Notes: generated from the sequence alone by a model not told the origin. DNA of 64,000 nt from DATFYM01 sp035315065 (GCA_035315065.1 DATFYM010000041.1:31671-95670), one strand, 5' to 3'; shown: positions 35,970-45,065, counted from the stretch's first letter. A program made the numbers and translations.

Positions 35970-36787
35970 AGTCAGTTGTCAGTTCGCAGAAGGCGCGAAA
36001 AAATGTTCTCTATTCTCAACTTGACTTATCTGACTCACAGCTCTTGCTTCTCCTTCTGACAATGTTGGGAACGGGCGGGGCGGTTCATCGTTAACACTTG
36101 ACGCGAACCACAGCACCCGACGGCTCCTTGAAAACATGTTCAGACAAACCCAATTTCCTGGCATCCTAACGGCACCCAATTCACCCCAAGGCGCCGCTTC
36201 TCCGATCCTCGGGTATCCTCATGGCGCCCATTTTGCCCCGTTTTCCGCAAATGGGTTCGTATTGGGTTCGGTCCCGGGGGTTTCTTCGTTTCTTTTCAAC
36301 ATATTGGTGGCTTCGGTCCTGAAAAAGCAGTCAGCAGTCGGCGGTCAGCAGTCAGCAGTTCCCTAGACCTGCCGACGGTGCGGACTGCCAACTGCGGACT
36401 GCGGACTGCCGACTCGAAATGGGTTCGTGTTGGGTTCGGTCCCGGGGTGTCTTCGTTTGGTTTCAACATATTGGTGGCTTCGGTCCTGAAAAAAACATCG
36501 CTCGTCGGCGCGAGGTGGCGACGGTGTCCCCTGCCGCCGATCCCAGCAATGCACGCCAGGAGCTTGCTCTGCGCATCCTTGTCGTGAGCCGTGCCCCTCC
36601 ACGAAGTGGTTGGCCAAGAGTACGAGCCCCACTACTTAATCCTATAAGTTGTACCATGCGAGTAACTAAACTTCGCCAACGCTTCCATTACTCCAACGCC
36701 GGAGTTAACGTTCCATGTTATTCATCATGAGTACATCGTTCCTCCTCTACTCTGCCTGCCTAAGAGCAATTTTCCACACCTCCTCGG
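35970..36787. other. Gene-free spacer with a duplicated 77-bp segment
   Basis: 818 bp between atpI and atpB without a credible gene. It holds two direct copies of a ~77-bp segment (36249-36326 and 36417-36493, about 90% identical by eye). A CAGTCAG/ACTGCGG heptamer palindrome (36331-36412) lies between the copies. The copies include TTTCAACATATTGGTGGC, related to the degenerate array at 41028-41335. Confidence 0.7.
36249..36493. repeat. Direct repeat flanking a heptamer palindrome
   Basis: Direct copies 36249-36326 and 36417-36493 share GGGTTCG..TTGGGTTCGGTCCC and CAACATATTGGTGGCTTCGG. The intervening ~90 bp is a palindrome: CAGTCAGCAGTCGGCGGTCA against GGACTGCGGACTGCCGACTC. Confidence 0.8.
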
Positions 36788-37234
36788 TTACCCGTTCTCG
36801 GTAGGCTTCACCGTCGCTTGATCGACTACCGAGTTGCCCGCGAGTCCCTGCCAGACTTGTAACACTGCCTCAAACAGAATCCCGACAACGGGCACGAACA
36901 TGCCGGCCAGAATCCCCGCAAACGGCAGCCACCCCGTTGCATAAAACAGGTAGAGGCCCAAGAACGCCAGCGGGTAGCGAAGTGCGAACTTCACCACCAC
37001 GCGCTTGGGCACGCGTATCGTCCCCGCGTCGAAAAGCGCCGTGATCGCGTCATGGAGCCAATAGTAGTTGAGGATGGCGAGCGCCGCGCCCAAGCCGAAG
37101 CCGAGCGCCCAACGCAGGTGTCCCGTGGCAAGAATGCCGATCGTGCCCAGGAGCGCCCCCGCCATCATCCAGCGCGGAAGTCGCGCTTCAGCTCGGGCCA
37201 GGTCCGCTTCCCCCCGATTCATTTCGTTCGTCAC
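36788..37234 (-). CDS. atpI: ATP synthase subunit I family protein
   Basis: A 148-residue membrane protein with four helices (about 22-40, 42-60, 85-103 and 108-125). Proteins of this type help assemble the c-ring and stabilise F0. It has the typical LGFGLGAALAILNYYWLHDA segment and a basic KRVVVKFALRYPLAFLGLYL segment. The start overlaps the end of the AtpZ-like gene by 47 bp, which supports co-translation. Confidence 0.8.
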   Translation of the reverse strand: MTNEMNRGEADLARAEARLPRWMMAGALLGTIGILATGHLRWALGFGLGAALAILNYYWLHDAITALFDAGTIRVPKRVVVKFALRYPLAFLGLYLFYATGWLPFAGILAGMFVPVVGILFEAVLQVWQGLAGNSVVDQATVKPTENG

Positions 37235-37454
37235 GCTTTTCGGCTCGCTTTAAGATTATAAGGACTTCGATGAACCCACCCGCCGCACCGAGAAAGGTCA
37301 TGATCACACCAAAGATCGGCGAGGTTTTCAGCCATCGATCCAACAACCACCCCACCGCATAACCTACGGCAGCGCCGGCGGGCAGAACGACACCCAGACT
37401 GGTATAATACGCCACTCGCTCCCAAATGTCAGATGATTTCTGCCCGCCTGGCAT
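37188..37454 (-). CDS. atpZ: AtpZ/AtpI-family small F0 accessory protein
   Basis: An 88-residue protein with two helices. ATG 37454 is preferred since an earlier in-frame start would translate the family E repeat. The signature is GVVLPAGAAVGYAVGWLLDR with FGVIMTFLGAAGGFIEVLII, followed by a charged tail. AtpZ-like proteins pair with AtpI at the head of atp operons and may carry magnesium or calcium. It lies between nuoN2 and atpI. Confidence 0.83.
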   Translation of the reverse strand: MPGGQKSSDIWERVAYYTSLGVVLPAGAAVGYAVGWLLDRWLKTSPIFGVIMTFLGAAGGFIEVLIILKRAEKRDERNESGGSGPGPS

Positions 37455-37490
37455 ATCCACTCCCCACGCTGCTTGGATTGCTCTTGAATC

Positions 37491-37638
37491 GAAGAATTGC
37501 AGATTGCAGATTGACGATTGACGATTGGAAGAGACCCTCGTTGACGATTCTCGATGGCCTATTGAAAGCGCCGCGTGGCTTGCCGACCCTTGTCTTGCAA
37601 TCGTCAATCGTCAATCTGCAATCGGCAATTCTTCGCGC
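37491..37638. repeat. Heptamer palindrome, family E
   Basis: GAAGAATTGCAGATTGCAGA (37491-37533 tract) faces CAATCGTCAATCGTCAATCT (37594-37638), between nuoN2 and atpZ. The arms match over about 43 bp. Confidence 0.8.
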
Positions 37639-37688
37639 TCCCCGGGGTTTTTCCGGATGAGCCTTTAGGACCGGCCTTAGGACCAGCC

Positions 37689-39164
37689 TCAAGAAAAGAA
37701 CGGCTGGATGGCCAACTTGGCCCAGCCAATGAACGGATCAGGATAAATGCCGATGATCAGCGTCATGGCCAGGGTCACGCCCAAGGCGACGCGCAGCGCC
37801 GCGCTCGAAGCCAGCGGTATCGTATCCGGCGCCGGCTTCATGAACATGGCCACCACAATCCGGAAGTAGTAGTAGAGCGCGACCACCGCGTAAGCCACGC
37901 CCAGGACCGCCAGGTAGTAGTGGCCCGTCTCGACGAGCGACAGAAAGATGTAGTACTTCCCGATAAAGCCGGCGGTGGGAGGAATCCCGGCCAGGGAAAG
38001 GAGGAAGATCAGCATGAAGATCGCGGCCACGGGCGCCCGCGACATCAGGCCGGAGAGGTCGTCAATCTCGTCGCCGATGATCTCCTTGCGGCGCATCAGC
38101 AGGATCACGGCAAAGGCCCCGAGATTCATGAACGCATAAACGAGCAGGTAAATGACCACGGCAGTGAGGCCGTCGGCGTTTCCGTCCGCCGCCGCCACCA
38201 CGCCCAGCAGCAGGTAGCCGACGTGGGAGATGGTGGAATAGCCGAAAAACCGTTTGATGTTGGTCTGGGTGAGAGCGGCCAGGTTCCCCAAGGTCATGGT
38301 GGCGATGGCAACTCCGATGGTCAGCGGCTGCCAGTTCTTCTGGAGGGCCGGCATGCCAGCAAATAGCATGCGAAGCAGGAGGGCGAAGGAAGCCACTTTG
38401 GGCGCCACGGAGATAAAGGCAGTGATGGAGGTGGGCGCGCCCTCGTAAGTGTCCGGCGTCCACTGATGGAAGGGGACGGCGGCGATTTTGAAGAAGAGCC
38501 CCGCCAGCAGCGTGATCATCGCCACCCACGCCAACGGGTCATTGAGCGGACGTTCCGCCAGGCGCTCCGCAATCACCGCCAGCTTGGTGGATCCACCGAT
38601 GCCGTAGAGCAGCGACATGCCGTAAAGCAGCAGGCCGGAGGAAAAAGCCCCGAGAAGAAAGAACTTCACCGCGGCTTCGTTCGACCTGCGGCTGCGGCGC
38701 AGGAATCCCGCCAGTACATATTCGCACAGCGCCATCACCTCCAAGGCGATGAACAACACGATCAGGTCCGTGCCTGAGGCCAGGAACATCATGCCCACGG
38801 CCGAAAACAACAGCAGCGCGTAGTACTCGCCGTGATGCGCGTGCTCAATCTCCAGGTACTTGGCGGAGATCAGCACCACCAGCGCGGTCGCCGCCACAAT
38901 AATGAGTTTGAGAAAGATGGAAAAGGAATCCAAAACGAAACCGTCCGAAAAGCCGTGGTAAGGGCCGCCCACAATAACGTCCGGCCAGAACGTCAGCAGC
39001 TTCACGGCGGCAAAGGAAAGCCCGATGAGGGCGGTGACGGCGTTCCAGTACTTCTCATTCTTCTCGAGAAGAAAATCGAGCACCAGAATGGCGAGGCCGA
39101 ACATCGCCACAAGAATCTCGGGAATGATCGCCTGGAGATCGGGTGGAAAATGTGCGCTCAGCAT
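37689..39164 (-). CDS. nuoN: NADH-quinone oxidoreductase subunit N, second copy
   Basis: A 491-residue antiporter-like subunit. Start 39164 excludes a leader read from the repeat. Signatures: DLIVLFIALEVMALCEYVLA, SNEAAVKFFLLGAFSSGLLL, FFKIAAVPFHQWTPDTYEGA and NIKRFFGYSTISHVGYLLLG. It is the last nuo gene of cluster 2. It is clearly diverged from the forward-strand NuoN, so this is not a recent duplication. Confidence 0.97.
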   Translation of the reverse strand: MLSAHFPPDLQAIIPEILVAMFGLAILVLDFLLEKNEKYWNAVTALIGLSFAAVKLLTFWPDVIVGGPYHGFSDGFVLDSFSIFLKLIIVAATALVVLISAKYLEIEHAHHGEYYALLLFSAVGMMFLASGTDLIVLFIALEVMALCEYVLAGFLRRSRRSNEAAVKFFLLGAFSSGLLLYGMSLLYGIGGSTKLAVIAERLAERPLNDPLAWVAMITLLAGLFFKIAAVPFHQWTPDTYEGAPTSITAFISVAPKVASFALLLRMLFAGMPALQKNWQPLTIGVAIATMTLGNLAALTQTNIKRFFGYSTISHVGYLLLGVVAAADGNADGLTAVVIYLLVYAFMNLGAFAVILLMRRKEIIGDEIDDLSGLMSRAPVAAIFMLIFLLSLAGIPPTAGFIGKYYIFLSLVETGHYYLAVLGVAYAVVALYYYFRIVVAMFMKPAPDTIPLASSAALRVALGVTLAMTLIIGIYPDPFIGWAKLAIQPFFS

Positions 39165-39181
39165 TACCGTGGCGCTCCTGC

Positions 39182-39340
39182 ATTGCCGATTGCCGATTGC
39201 CGACTGACGACTGCAAAGGCAAGAAGAATTAAACACAGAGGCACAGAGACACAAAGAAGAGAACGATCATATGAAGATGTTGTTTGTTTCCCGACGTTTC
39301 CCATTTTTTCTCTGTGCCTCTGTGTCTCTGTGTTGGACGC
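39182..39340. repeat. Family E tract and family F palindrome
   Basis: ATTGCCGATTGCCGATTGCC (39182-39213), then AACACAGAGGCACAGAGACA (39228 onward) facing CTCTGTGCCTCTGTGTCTCT (39305-39340), between nuoM2 and nuoN2. Confidence 0.78.
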
Positions 39341-39350
39341 TCGCTCGCGA

Positions 39351-40955
39351 TTATTTCATAGCTTCTGGCTGCGCAGCAGGTTTCTCGGCCGGCGTCGGCG
39401 GCGCCAGCGCGGCATTGCCGGGAGGACTGGGAATCGGGTGGTGAGTCGCGTAGGTGGGGCTCACGCGCGCCACGATCGCCATCACCGGCTTGTCGAGTAC
39501 GTTGAAGAACGGCTTGGGGTAGAGGCCGATCCAAAACGCCCAGACGATGAGCGGCACCAGGGTCATGATCTCGCGCAGGTTGAGGTCCTTGAGGACCTGA
39601 TTCTTCGGATTGTCGCACGTACCGAACATGGTGCGCTGGTAAAGCCACAACATGTAGGCCGCGCCGAGGACAATCCCCACCACGGCCCACGCCGCCCAGT
39701 GCCAATTGGCCTCGAACGCCCCTTGCAGGATGGTGAACTCGCCGATGAAGCCGTTGAGCAGCGGCAACCCGATCGATGACAGCATCACGATCATAAACAG
39801 CGTGGCGTAGATCGGCATCACGTTGGAAAGCCCGCCGAATTCCTTGATCTCGCGGGTGTGGCGCCGCTCGTAAATCAGCCCCACGATCAAGAATAGCGCC
39901 CCGGTGGAGATGCCGTGGTTGATCTGCTGAAGGACGCTGCCCTTGAGAGCCAGAGGAGTGAGGGCAAAGATCCCCAGCGTGCAGAAGCCCAGATGGCTAA
40001 CGCTCGAATAGGCGATCAGCTTCTTCATGTCGCGCTGCATCAAGGAAACCAACGCGCCGTAGATGATGGCAATGATCGACAGCACGATCATCACCTTCAC
40101 GATTCTCGGGTTGGAACTGGCCTGAGGCAGCAAGGGCAGCGAGAAGCGCACGAAACCGTAAGTCCCCATCTTCAGCAGGACGCCGGCCAGGATCACCGAG
40201 CCGGCCGTGGGCGCCTCCACGTGGGCGTCGGGCAGCCAGGTGTGGAACGGGAACATCGGCACCTTGATCGCGAACCCGACCATAAAGGCCCAGAAGACCC
40301 AGTTCTGGATATTGGGCGGGAACGGGTATTTCATCAGCTCGATCACGTCGAAGGTGTAGGCCCCGGTGGCGGTATGGTAGTGGAAGTAAAGCGTCAGGAT
40401 GCCCAGCAGCATCAGGACCGAACCGGCCAGCGTATAGAGGAAGAACTTGATGGCAGCGTACAGCTTGCGAGGGCCGCCCCACACTCCGATGATGAAATAC
40501 ATCGGCACCAGCATCACTTCCCAGAACACGTAAAACAGGAAGAAATCGAGCGACATGAAGACGCCCAGCATGCCCACCTGGAGCAGCAGGAACATGGCGT
40601 AGTATTCCTTGGCTCTCTCCTGGATTGCCGACCACGATGAGAGCACGGAAAGAAACCCCAGGACGGTGGTCAGCATGATCAGCAGAAAGCTGATGCCGTC
40701 GATGCCGAGATGATACTGCGCGCCAATGGAAGCGATCCAGTCGTGTCGCTCGACAAACTTGAACTGCTGGTCCGGCGTCTCGCTTGTAAACCAGAAAACC
40801 AGCGGCAGCGAGACGAGGAATCCCACGAACATGGCGACGTTGCCCCAGACGCGAATCGCCTGCTTGTTCTCGCCGGGGATGAACATCAGCAGAATCAGTC
40901 CCGCCAGCGGGGTGAAAAGGACGATACTCAGAATGTGACTGTGAACAAAGTTCAT
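39351..40955 (-). CDS. nuoM: NADH-quinone oxidoreductase subunit M, second copy
   Basis: A 534-residue antiporter-like subunit with QYHLGIDGISFLLIMLTTVL, FYVFWEVMLVPMYFIIGVWG, FPFHTWLPDAHVEAPTAGSV and MKKLIAYSSVSHLGFCTLGI. It ends with a Pro/Ala-rich tail (PSPPGNAALAPPTPAEKPAA), like NuoM of cluster 1. Length is typical. Confidence 0.97.
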   Translation of the reverse strand: MNFVHSHILSIVLFTPLAGLILLMFIPGENKQAIRVWGNVAMFVGFLVSLPLVFWFTSETPDQQFKFVERHDWIASIGAQYHLGIDGISFLLIMLTTVLGFLSVLSSWSAIQERAKEYYAMFLLLQVGMLGVFMSLDFFLFYVFWEVMLVPMYFIIGVWGGPRKLYAAIKFFLYTLAGSVLMLLGILTLYFHYHTATGAYTFDVIELMKYPFPPNIQNWVFWAFMVGFAIKVPMFPFHTWLPDAHVEAPTAGSVILAGVLLKMGTYGFVRFSLPLLPQASSNPRIVKVMIVLSIIAIIYGALVSLMQRDMKKLIAYSSVSHLGFCTLGIFALTPLALKGSVLQQINHGISTGALFLIVGLIYERRHTREIKEFGGLSNVMPIYATLFMIVMLSSIGLPLLNGFIGEFTILQGAFEANWHWAAWAVVGIVLGAAYMLWLYQRTMFGTCDNPKNQVLKDLNLREIMTLVPLIVWAFWIGLYPKPFFNVLDKPVMAIVARVSPTYATHHPIPSPPGNAALAPPTPAEKPAAQPEAMK

Positions 40956-41027
40956 AGTTTCCCTCGACGCCAGCGAGGAGCTAGACTACAAATCACGCCG
41001 CGTTCCTCGTCAACCTCATGCCTGCTA

Positions 41028-41335
41028 ACCATATTTCTTATCATACATATAGTGGGTTATCGCGTGTTAACTCATTTTGTTTTCAGCGATATAGTGGGAC
41101 CTTCCCGAAAACGAGTCTTAGTCTCTTTTGTTTTCATCGACATAGTGGGACCCTCCTTCATTTCGACCCCCTTGAGGCCGACAGTTCTCGATGAATCCGG
41201 TTTGTGACTAAGTCTTTTGTTATAAATAACATAGCTGGCATATTAGGCTAAGACATTTATTTTCATAAATATCCTGGCTTTCGAGCCGCTCCGCGACCGC
41301 CGTCCTAGTATTTTCAACAACATCGTAGCTTAGGT
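41028..41335. repeat. Array of degenerate ~27-bp AT-rich units
   Basis: At least five imperfect units of the form TTTTGTTTTCAxCGAxATAG followed by TGGG are seen, near 41070, 41127, 41213, 41257 and 41307; later copies decay. A similar TTTCAACATATTGGTGGC lies at 36294 and 36460. No gene overlaps. It forms the nuoL2-nuoM2 spacer. Confidence 0.65.
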
Positions 41336-41371
41336 GCCCAAAGGCGTTCTTTCACCATATACTCCCAAATC

Positions 41372-41430
41372 CGCTGACGGCCTCACTTGCGCTTCAGGGG
41401 AAGAGCGGGCGGGACGCCCGCGCTCGCAGG
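41372..41430. repeat. Dispersed repeat ending GAGCGGGCGGGACGCCCGCG
   Basis: This 59-bp segment matches 49291-49351 and, inverted, 49237-49274. The core is GAGCGGGCGGGACGCCCGCG, itself a hairpin (GGGCG..CGCCC). It abuts the nuoL2 stop, so it may serve as a 3' mRNA hairpin. Confidence 0.75.
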
Positions 41431-41432
41431 CC

Positions 41433-43451
41433 TCAATGTAGCAGGTAGTATCCCATAAACACCAGCACCCCCACCACGATCAACCAAGCATAGTTCTGGA
41501 CCAACCCGGTCTGGATCACCCGCACCGGGTAGCTCAGCACCTTTACGAAGAAAGCGGTCACGTTGACCAAGCCGTCGATTACCCACTTGTCCCAGAAACG
41601 CGAGGCCTCCCCGGTGAGTCGCGTGAAGAAGCCGACGCCGTTGACGCCGCCATCCACCACGATCTGGTCGAAAGCCGCCATCCCGTTGCCTAAGTCCTTG
41701 GTGCGATTCACAAAGAGGGCGTCGTAGACCTCGTCCACGTAGTACTTGTTCAAGAGCACGGTCTCGACTGGCCCCGGCGGCACGGCAAGGCGTTCCGGAG
41801 TGACAGGTCGGCTCACAAAGTATTTGTGCGCGACGGCGATCCCAGCCACGGCCACGGCCACTGACAGCGCCATCAGCCCGTATTCGAGCGCGGCCGACGA
41901 CTCGGCGGCGTGGCGAGCGGCAGGATTTTCGAACACCGGATCGAGAAACTTCGCCAAGGGACTGTTAGAACCTATGCCAATCCACCCGCCGCCGAACGAA
42001 AGCGCCGCCAGCACCACCAGCGGCCCCAGCATCGACCAAGGCGACTCGTGGATGTGGTGCTCCACTTCGTGCGGCACGCGCGACTCACCGGCGAAGGTCA
42101 TGTACAGCAGGCGGAACATATAATACGCCGTCATGCCGGCCGTCACCAATCCAATCACCCACAGCGCCTTTTGCGGGTACGGCCCGGCAAAAGCGTTCCA
42201 GAGGATCTCGTCCTTGCTGAAGAAACCTGCGAGCGGCGGAATACCGGAAATCGCAAAGGTGGCGATCGCCATGGTGTAGAAGGTGATTTGAATCTTACGG
42301 CTGAGTCCACCCATCTTGCGCATGTCCTGCTCGCCCGAGAGCGCGTGGATGACGCTGCCCGAGCCCAGGAAGAGCAGCGCTTTAAAAAAGGCGTGGGTCA
42401 TCACGTGGAAAATACCGGCGGCGAACGCGCCTACGCCGCAGGCAAGGAACATATAGCCGAGCTGGCTGACGGTGGAATAGGCGAGCACGCGCTTGATGTC
42501 GTTTTGGACGAGTCCGATGGATGCCGCCCAAATCGCCGTCGCCGCGCCAATGACGGCGACGATGGCCAGCGCCGCCGGCGCCAGCACGAAAAGGGCGTTG
42601 GAGCGGGCCACCATGTAAACGCCCGCCGTCACCATGGTGGCGGCGTGGATCAAGGCGCTGACCGGCGTGGGGCCTTCCATGGCGTCGGGCAGCCAGACAT
42701 AGAGCGGAATCTGCGCCGACTTGCCGGTAGCGCCGATGAAAAGCAGAATGCAGATGGCGGTGATTACACCGCTGCCTACCGCGTACTGCCCGCTCCGCGC
42801 TGCCTCGGTAACGCTCTGGAAATTCAACGTGCCGAAGGTCACCGCCATCAGCATGACGCCCAGCAGGAAGCCGGCGTCGCCGATGCGGTTCACAATGAAG
42901 GCCTTCTTCCCGGCGTCTCCGGCGGACTTCTTGTGGAAGTAGAACCCGATGAGGAAGTAGGAACACAAGCCCACGCCTTCCCAGCCCGCGAACATCATCA
43001 CGTAGTTATCCGCCAGGACCAGGATCAGCATCGAGAACATGAACAGGTTCATGTAACCGAAAAACCGGTAGTAACCTCCCTCGTGCCCCATGTAACCGAT
43101 GGAGTAGATGTGGATCAGGAAGCCGACGCCGGTCACCACCAGCAGCATCACGGCTGAGAGGGGATCAAGCTGGAAGCCGACGTTGGCATTGAAGTTGGCG
43201 AGCGTTCCGTTGGAAAGGTGAAAGACGCCACCCGGCAGCCAGGAGTAAAGCGGCAGCAGGAAACGGTGCTCCGGCTGACCCAACAGACCAAAGAAGCAAC
43301 CGATCGCCCACAGAAAAGAGAGCCCAGGCAGCCCGACGCAAATCGCCGATACAGCATTCTTCGGCAGCTTCCGGCCGACCAAAAGCTGGATGAGCGCGCC
43401 GAGCGCGGGAAGCAACGGAATGAGCCAAATGTGGTTCAGCATGGGCGACAT
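41433..43451 (-). CDS. nuoL: NADH-quinone oxidoreductase subunit L, second copy
   Basis: A 672-residue antiporter-like subunit with HEGGYYRFFGYMNLFMFSML, GWEGVGLCSYFLIGFYFHKK, IPLYVWLPDAMEGPTPVSAL and KRVLAYSTVSQLGYMFLACG. The C-terminal lateral helix region is present (LNKYYVDEVYDALFVN). It follows the four-helix-bundle pseudogene in transcription order. Confidence 0.97.
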   Translation of the reverse strand: MSPMLNHIWLIPLLPALGALIQLLVGRKLPKNAVSAICVGLPGLSFLWAIGCFFGLLGQPEHRFLLPLYSWLPGGVFHLSNGTLANFNANVGFQLDPLSAVMLLVVTGVGFLIHIYSIGYMGHEGGYYRFFGYMNLFMFSMLILVLADNYVMMFAGWEGVGLCSYFLIGFYFHKKSAGDAGKKAFIVNRIGDAGFLLGVMLMAVTFGTLNFQSVTEAARSGQYAVGSGVITAICILLFIGATGKSAQIPLYVWLPDAMEGPTPVSALIHAATMVTAGVYMVARSNALFVLAPAALAIVAVIGAATAIWAASIGLVQNDIKRVLAYSTVSQLGYMFLACGVGAFAAGIFHVMTHAFFKALLFLGSGSVIHALSGEQDMRKMGGLSRKIQITFYTMAIATFAISGIPPLAGFFSKDEILWNAFAGPYPQKALWVIGLVTAGMTAYYMFRLLYMTFAGESRVPHEVEHHIHESPWSMLGPLVVLAALSFGGGWIGIGSNSPLAKFLDPVFENPAARHAAESSAALEYGLMALSVAVAVAGIAVAHKYFVSRPVTPERLAVPPGPVETVLLNKYYVDEVYDALFVNRTKDLGNGMAAFDQIVVDGGVNGVGFFTRLTGEASRFWDKWVIDGLVNVTAFFVKVLSYPVRVIQTGLVQNYAWLIVVGVLVFMGYYLLH

Positions 43452-43463
43452 AAAAGGCTGAAG

Positions 43464-43630
43464 CGCAAAGGGTAAAGGGTAAAGTGTAAAGGGTAAAGGT
43501 CAAAAGGCTAGAAACCCATTAGTTCAGCCCTTCATCCTTACTCTTATCCCTTAACCCTCCACCCTTACCCTCCCATCCTGGTTCAGCTCTTCATCCTTTC
43601 ACCCTTCATCCTTTACCCTTTACCCTTTAC
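43464..43630. repeat. Family A heptamer tracts upstream of nuoL2
   Basis: GGGTAAAGGGTAAAGTGTAA (43470 onward) faces several CCCTTCATCCTTTACCC tracts up to 43630. A TTCAGCCCTTCATCC / TTCAGCTCTTCATCC direct duplication is inside. The tract supplies the distal end of the four-helix-bundle pseudogene frame. Confidence 0.75.
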
Positions 43631-44023
43631 TTGCTTGCTTTTCACAATAATCGCAGTAATCACTGCGTAGATTTCCTCAGTTTCTTTAATCAACGGCTTT
43701 AGGCGGTGGGGGCTGACCGTGCCAGATCCCACCATGAGTCACAACCAGTACACGCTCTCCTTCGCCTCCTTCTGAGCGATTCCATACTTGTGGATGAAGT
43801 CCGCTTTGGTTTCCGCAGACTGGGCCTCTTCCATATTCGCTCCGATAGAGGGCGCGGCTCTGAGGTATTGCTTGCCGAGAACCCAGCCAGCTCCATCCTT
43901 TCCTTCCTGAAGGAAGCGGTACAACTTGATAGCACGCAACGAATACCGAAAAGCCCGTTTGCGAATGTCGGGCGGGCTCTTGTAGTCCAGGGGTCGAAAT
44001 GTTTTCCTTTCCTCATTCCCCAC
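43613..44023 (-). pseudogene. Four-helix-bundle protein (S23/TIGR02436) with in-frame TGA
   Basis: The frame from ATG 44023 encodes YSLRAIKLYRFLQEGKDGAG, GKQYLRAAPSIGANMEEAQS and FIHKYGIAQKEAKESVYWL, the typical family sequence, then meets TGA at 43739-43741. The same frame continues with family-like C-terminal sequence (HRLKPLIKETEEIYAVITAI, IVKSKQ) and stops at TAA 43613-43615, inside the TTTACCC repeat. A single base change (for example CGA to TGA) explains this. It is either a recent pseudogene or a stop readthrough. Family A tracts lie on both sides (43464-43630 and 44096-44120). Confidence 0.85.
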
Positions 44024-44095
44024 TTGTTTGAACCCGAAAGTAACTATTCGGCCGACCTACCGCCTCCGCGTCTTCAGCGAGAGGTCTTTGTCTTC

Positions 44096-44120
44096 GTTTA
44101 CCCTTTACCCTTTACCCTTT
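44096..44120. repeat. Family A tract between nuoK2 and the pseudogene
   Basis: Three TTTACCC units follow the nuoK2 stop, just upstream of the four-helix-bundle pseudogene start region. They form the second flank of that gene. Confidence 0.7.
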
Positions 44121-44125
44121 CGAGC

Positions 44126-44428
44126 CTACCATTTCAGCAGATCGATTTCGTCCGCGTTCACCGTCTCCTTATTCCGGAACAAGGCAATGATCAAACCGAG
44201 CCCGACGGCTGCCTCGGCCGCCGCGTCGGTGATGACGAAAATTGCGAAAACCTGACCGTCCACCGACTGGAGATAATTCGAGAACGCCACCAGGTTGATG
44301 TTCACCGCGTTCAGGATCAGCTCGATGGACATCAGGATCACGATCACGTTGCGGCGCGTGAGCACACCGATCACGCCCACCGTGAACAGCGCCGTGCCGA
44401 GAAATAGATACCAAGAAGTTGGGATCAT
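44126..44428 (-). CDS. nuoK: NADH-quinone oxidoreductase subunit K, second copy
   Basis: A 100-residue subunit with three helices; Glu residues in LMSIELILNAVNINLVAF and DAAAEAAVGLGLIIALF. Exact family length. It lies between nuoJ2 and the four-helix-bundle pseudogene. Confidence 0.96.
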   Translation of the reverse strand: MIPTSWYLFLGTALFTVGVIGVLTRRNVIVILMSIELILNAVNINLVAFSNYLQSVDGQVFAIFVITDAAAEAAVGLGLIIALFRNKETVNADEIDLLKW

Positions 44429-44435
44429 TTTTGAA

Positions 44436-44539
44436 AAGTGTAAAGTGTAAAGGTTAAAGGGTAAAAAAGAAACCCGAACCCGGCCAAGTGATGTTCTTGT
44501 TTTACCCTTTACCCCTTTACCCCTTTACCCTTTACCCTC
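44436..44539. repeat. Heptamer palindrome, family A
   Basis: AAGTGTAAAGTGTAAAGGTT (44436-44468 tract) faces TTTACCCTTTACCCCTTTAC (44500-44539). It touches the stop codon of nuoJ2 and the start region of nuoK2. Confidence 0.8.
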
Positions 44540-45056
44540 ACAACTGCTTCTTAGCCATAAGTACTGCGCCGACCATCGCCACCAGCAGCAGGATCGACGC
44601 AATCTCCACCGGCAGGGCATAAGTCTGATAGAGCGATTGCGCCACCAGCTCCGTGTTTCCCGGCGAGGCCGTGGCTGCGGCTGCCGTAACCTCCGGCAGG
44701 TTCAATCCCTTGTGGACGGCAACATAGAAGCCGTAGCCAAGCTCCGCCGTCAACACGCCCACGGTCACCAGCGCCAGGGGCCACTGCCGGCTGAACTCTG
44801 CCTGCTTCACCGCTACGTCGATGTTCACCAGCATCACGACAAACAAGAACAGCACCATGATGCCGCCCACGTAGAGAATGATCTGCACGGCGAACAGAAA
44901 CTCCGCGCGCTGCGTCAGGAAAATCCCGCCCACGGAGAACAAGGTCACGATCAGCCACATGACGCTGTGGACCGGATTGCGGCGGGTAATCACCATCACG
45001 GCGGAGATCAACGCCGCCGCCGCCAGGGTAAAGAACGCAATGTACTGGAGGTTCAT
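44538..45056 (-). CDS. nuoJ: NADH-quinone oxidoreductase subunit J, second copy
   Basis: A 172-residue subunit with five helices. Start 45056 (MNLQYIAFFTLAAAALISAV) is chosen over an upstream in-frame start whose leader is read from family B repeat. Markers: RRNPVHSVMWLIVTLFSVGG, FLFAVQIILYVGGIMVLFLF and YALPVEIASILLLVAMVGAV. It follows the four-helix-bundle gene in transcription order, at the place nuoI would hold. Confidence 0.95.
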   Translation of the reverse strand: MNLQYIAFFTLAAAALISAVMVITRRNPVHSVMWLIVTLFSVGGIFLTQRAEFLFAVQIILYVGGIMVLFLFVVMLVNIDVAVKQAEFSRQWPLALVTVGVLTAELGYGFYVAVHKGLNLPEVTAAAATASPGNTELVAQSLYQTYALPVEIASILLLVAMVGAVLMAKKQL

Positions 45057-45065
45057 GTCGATCAA

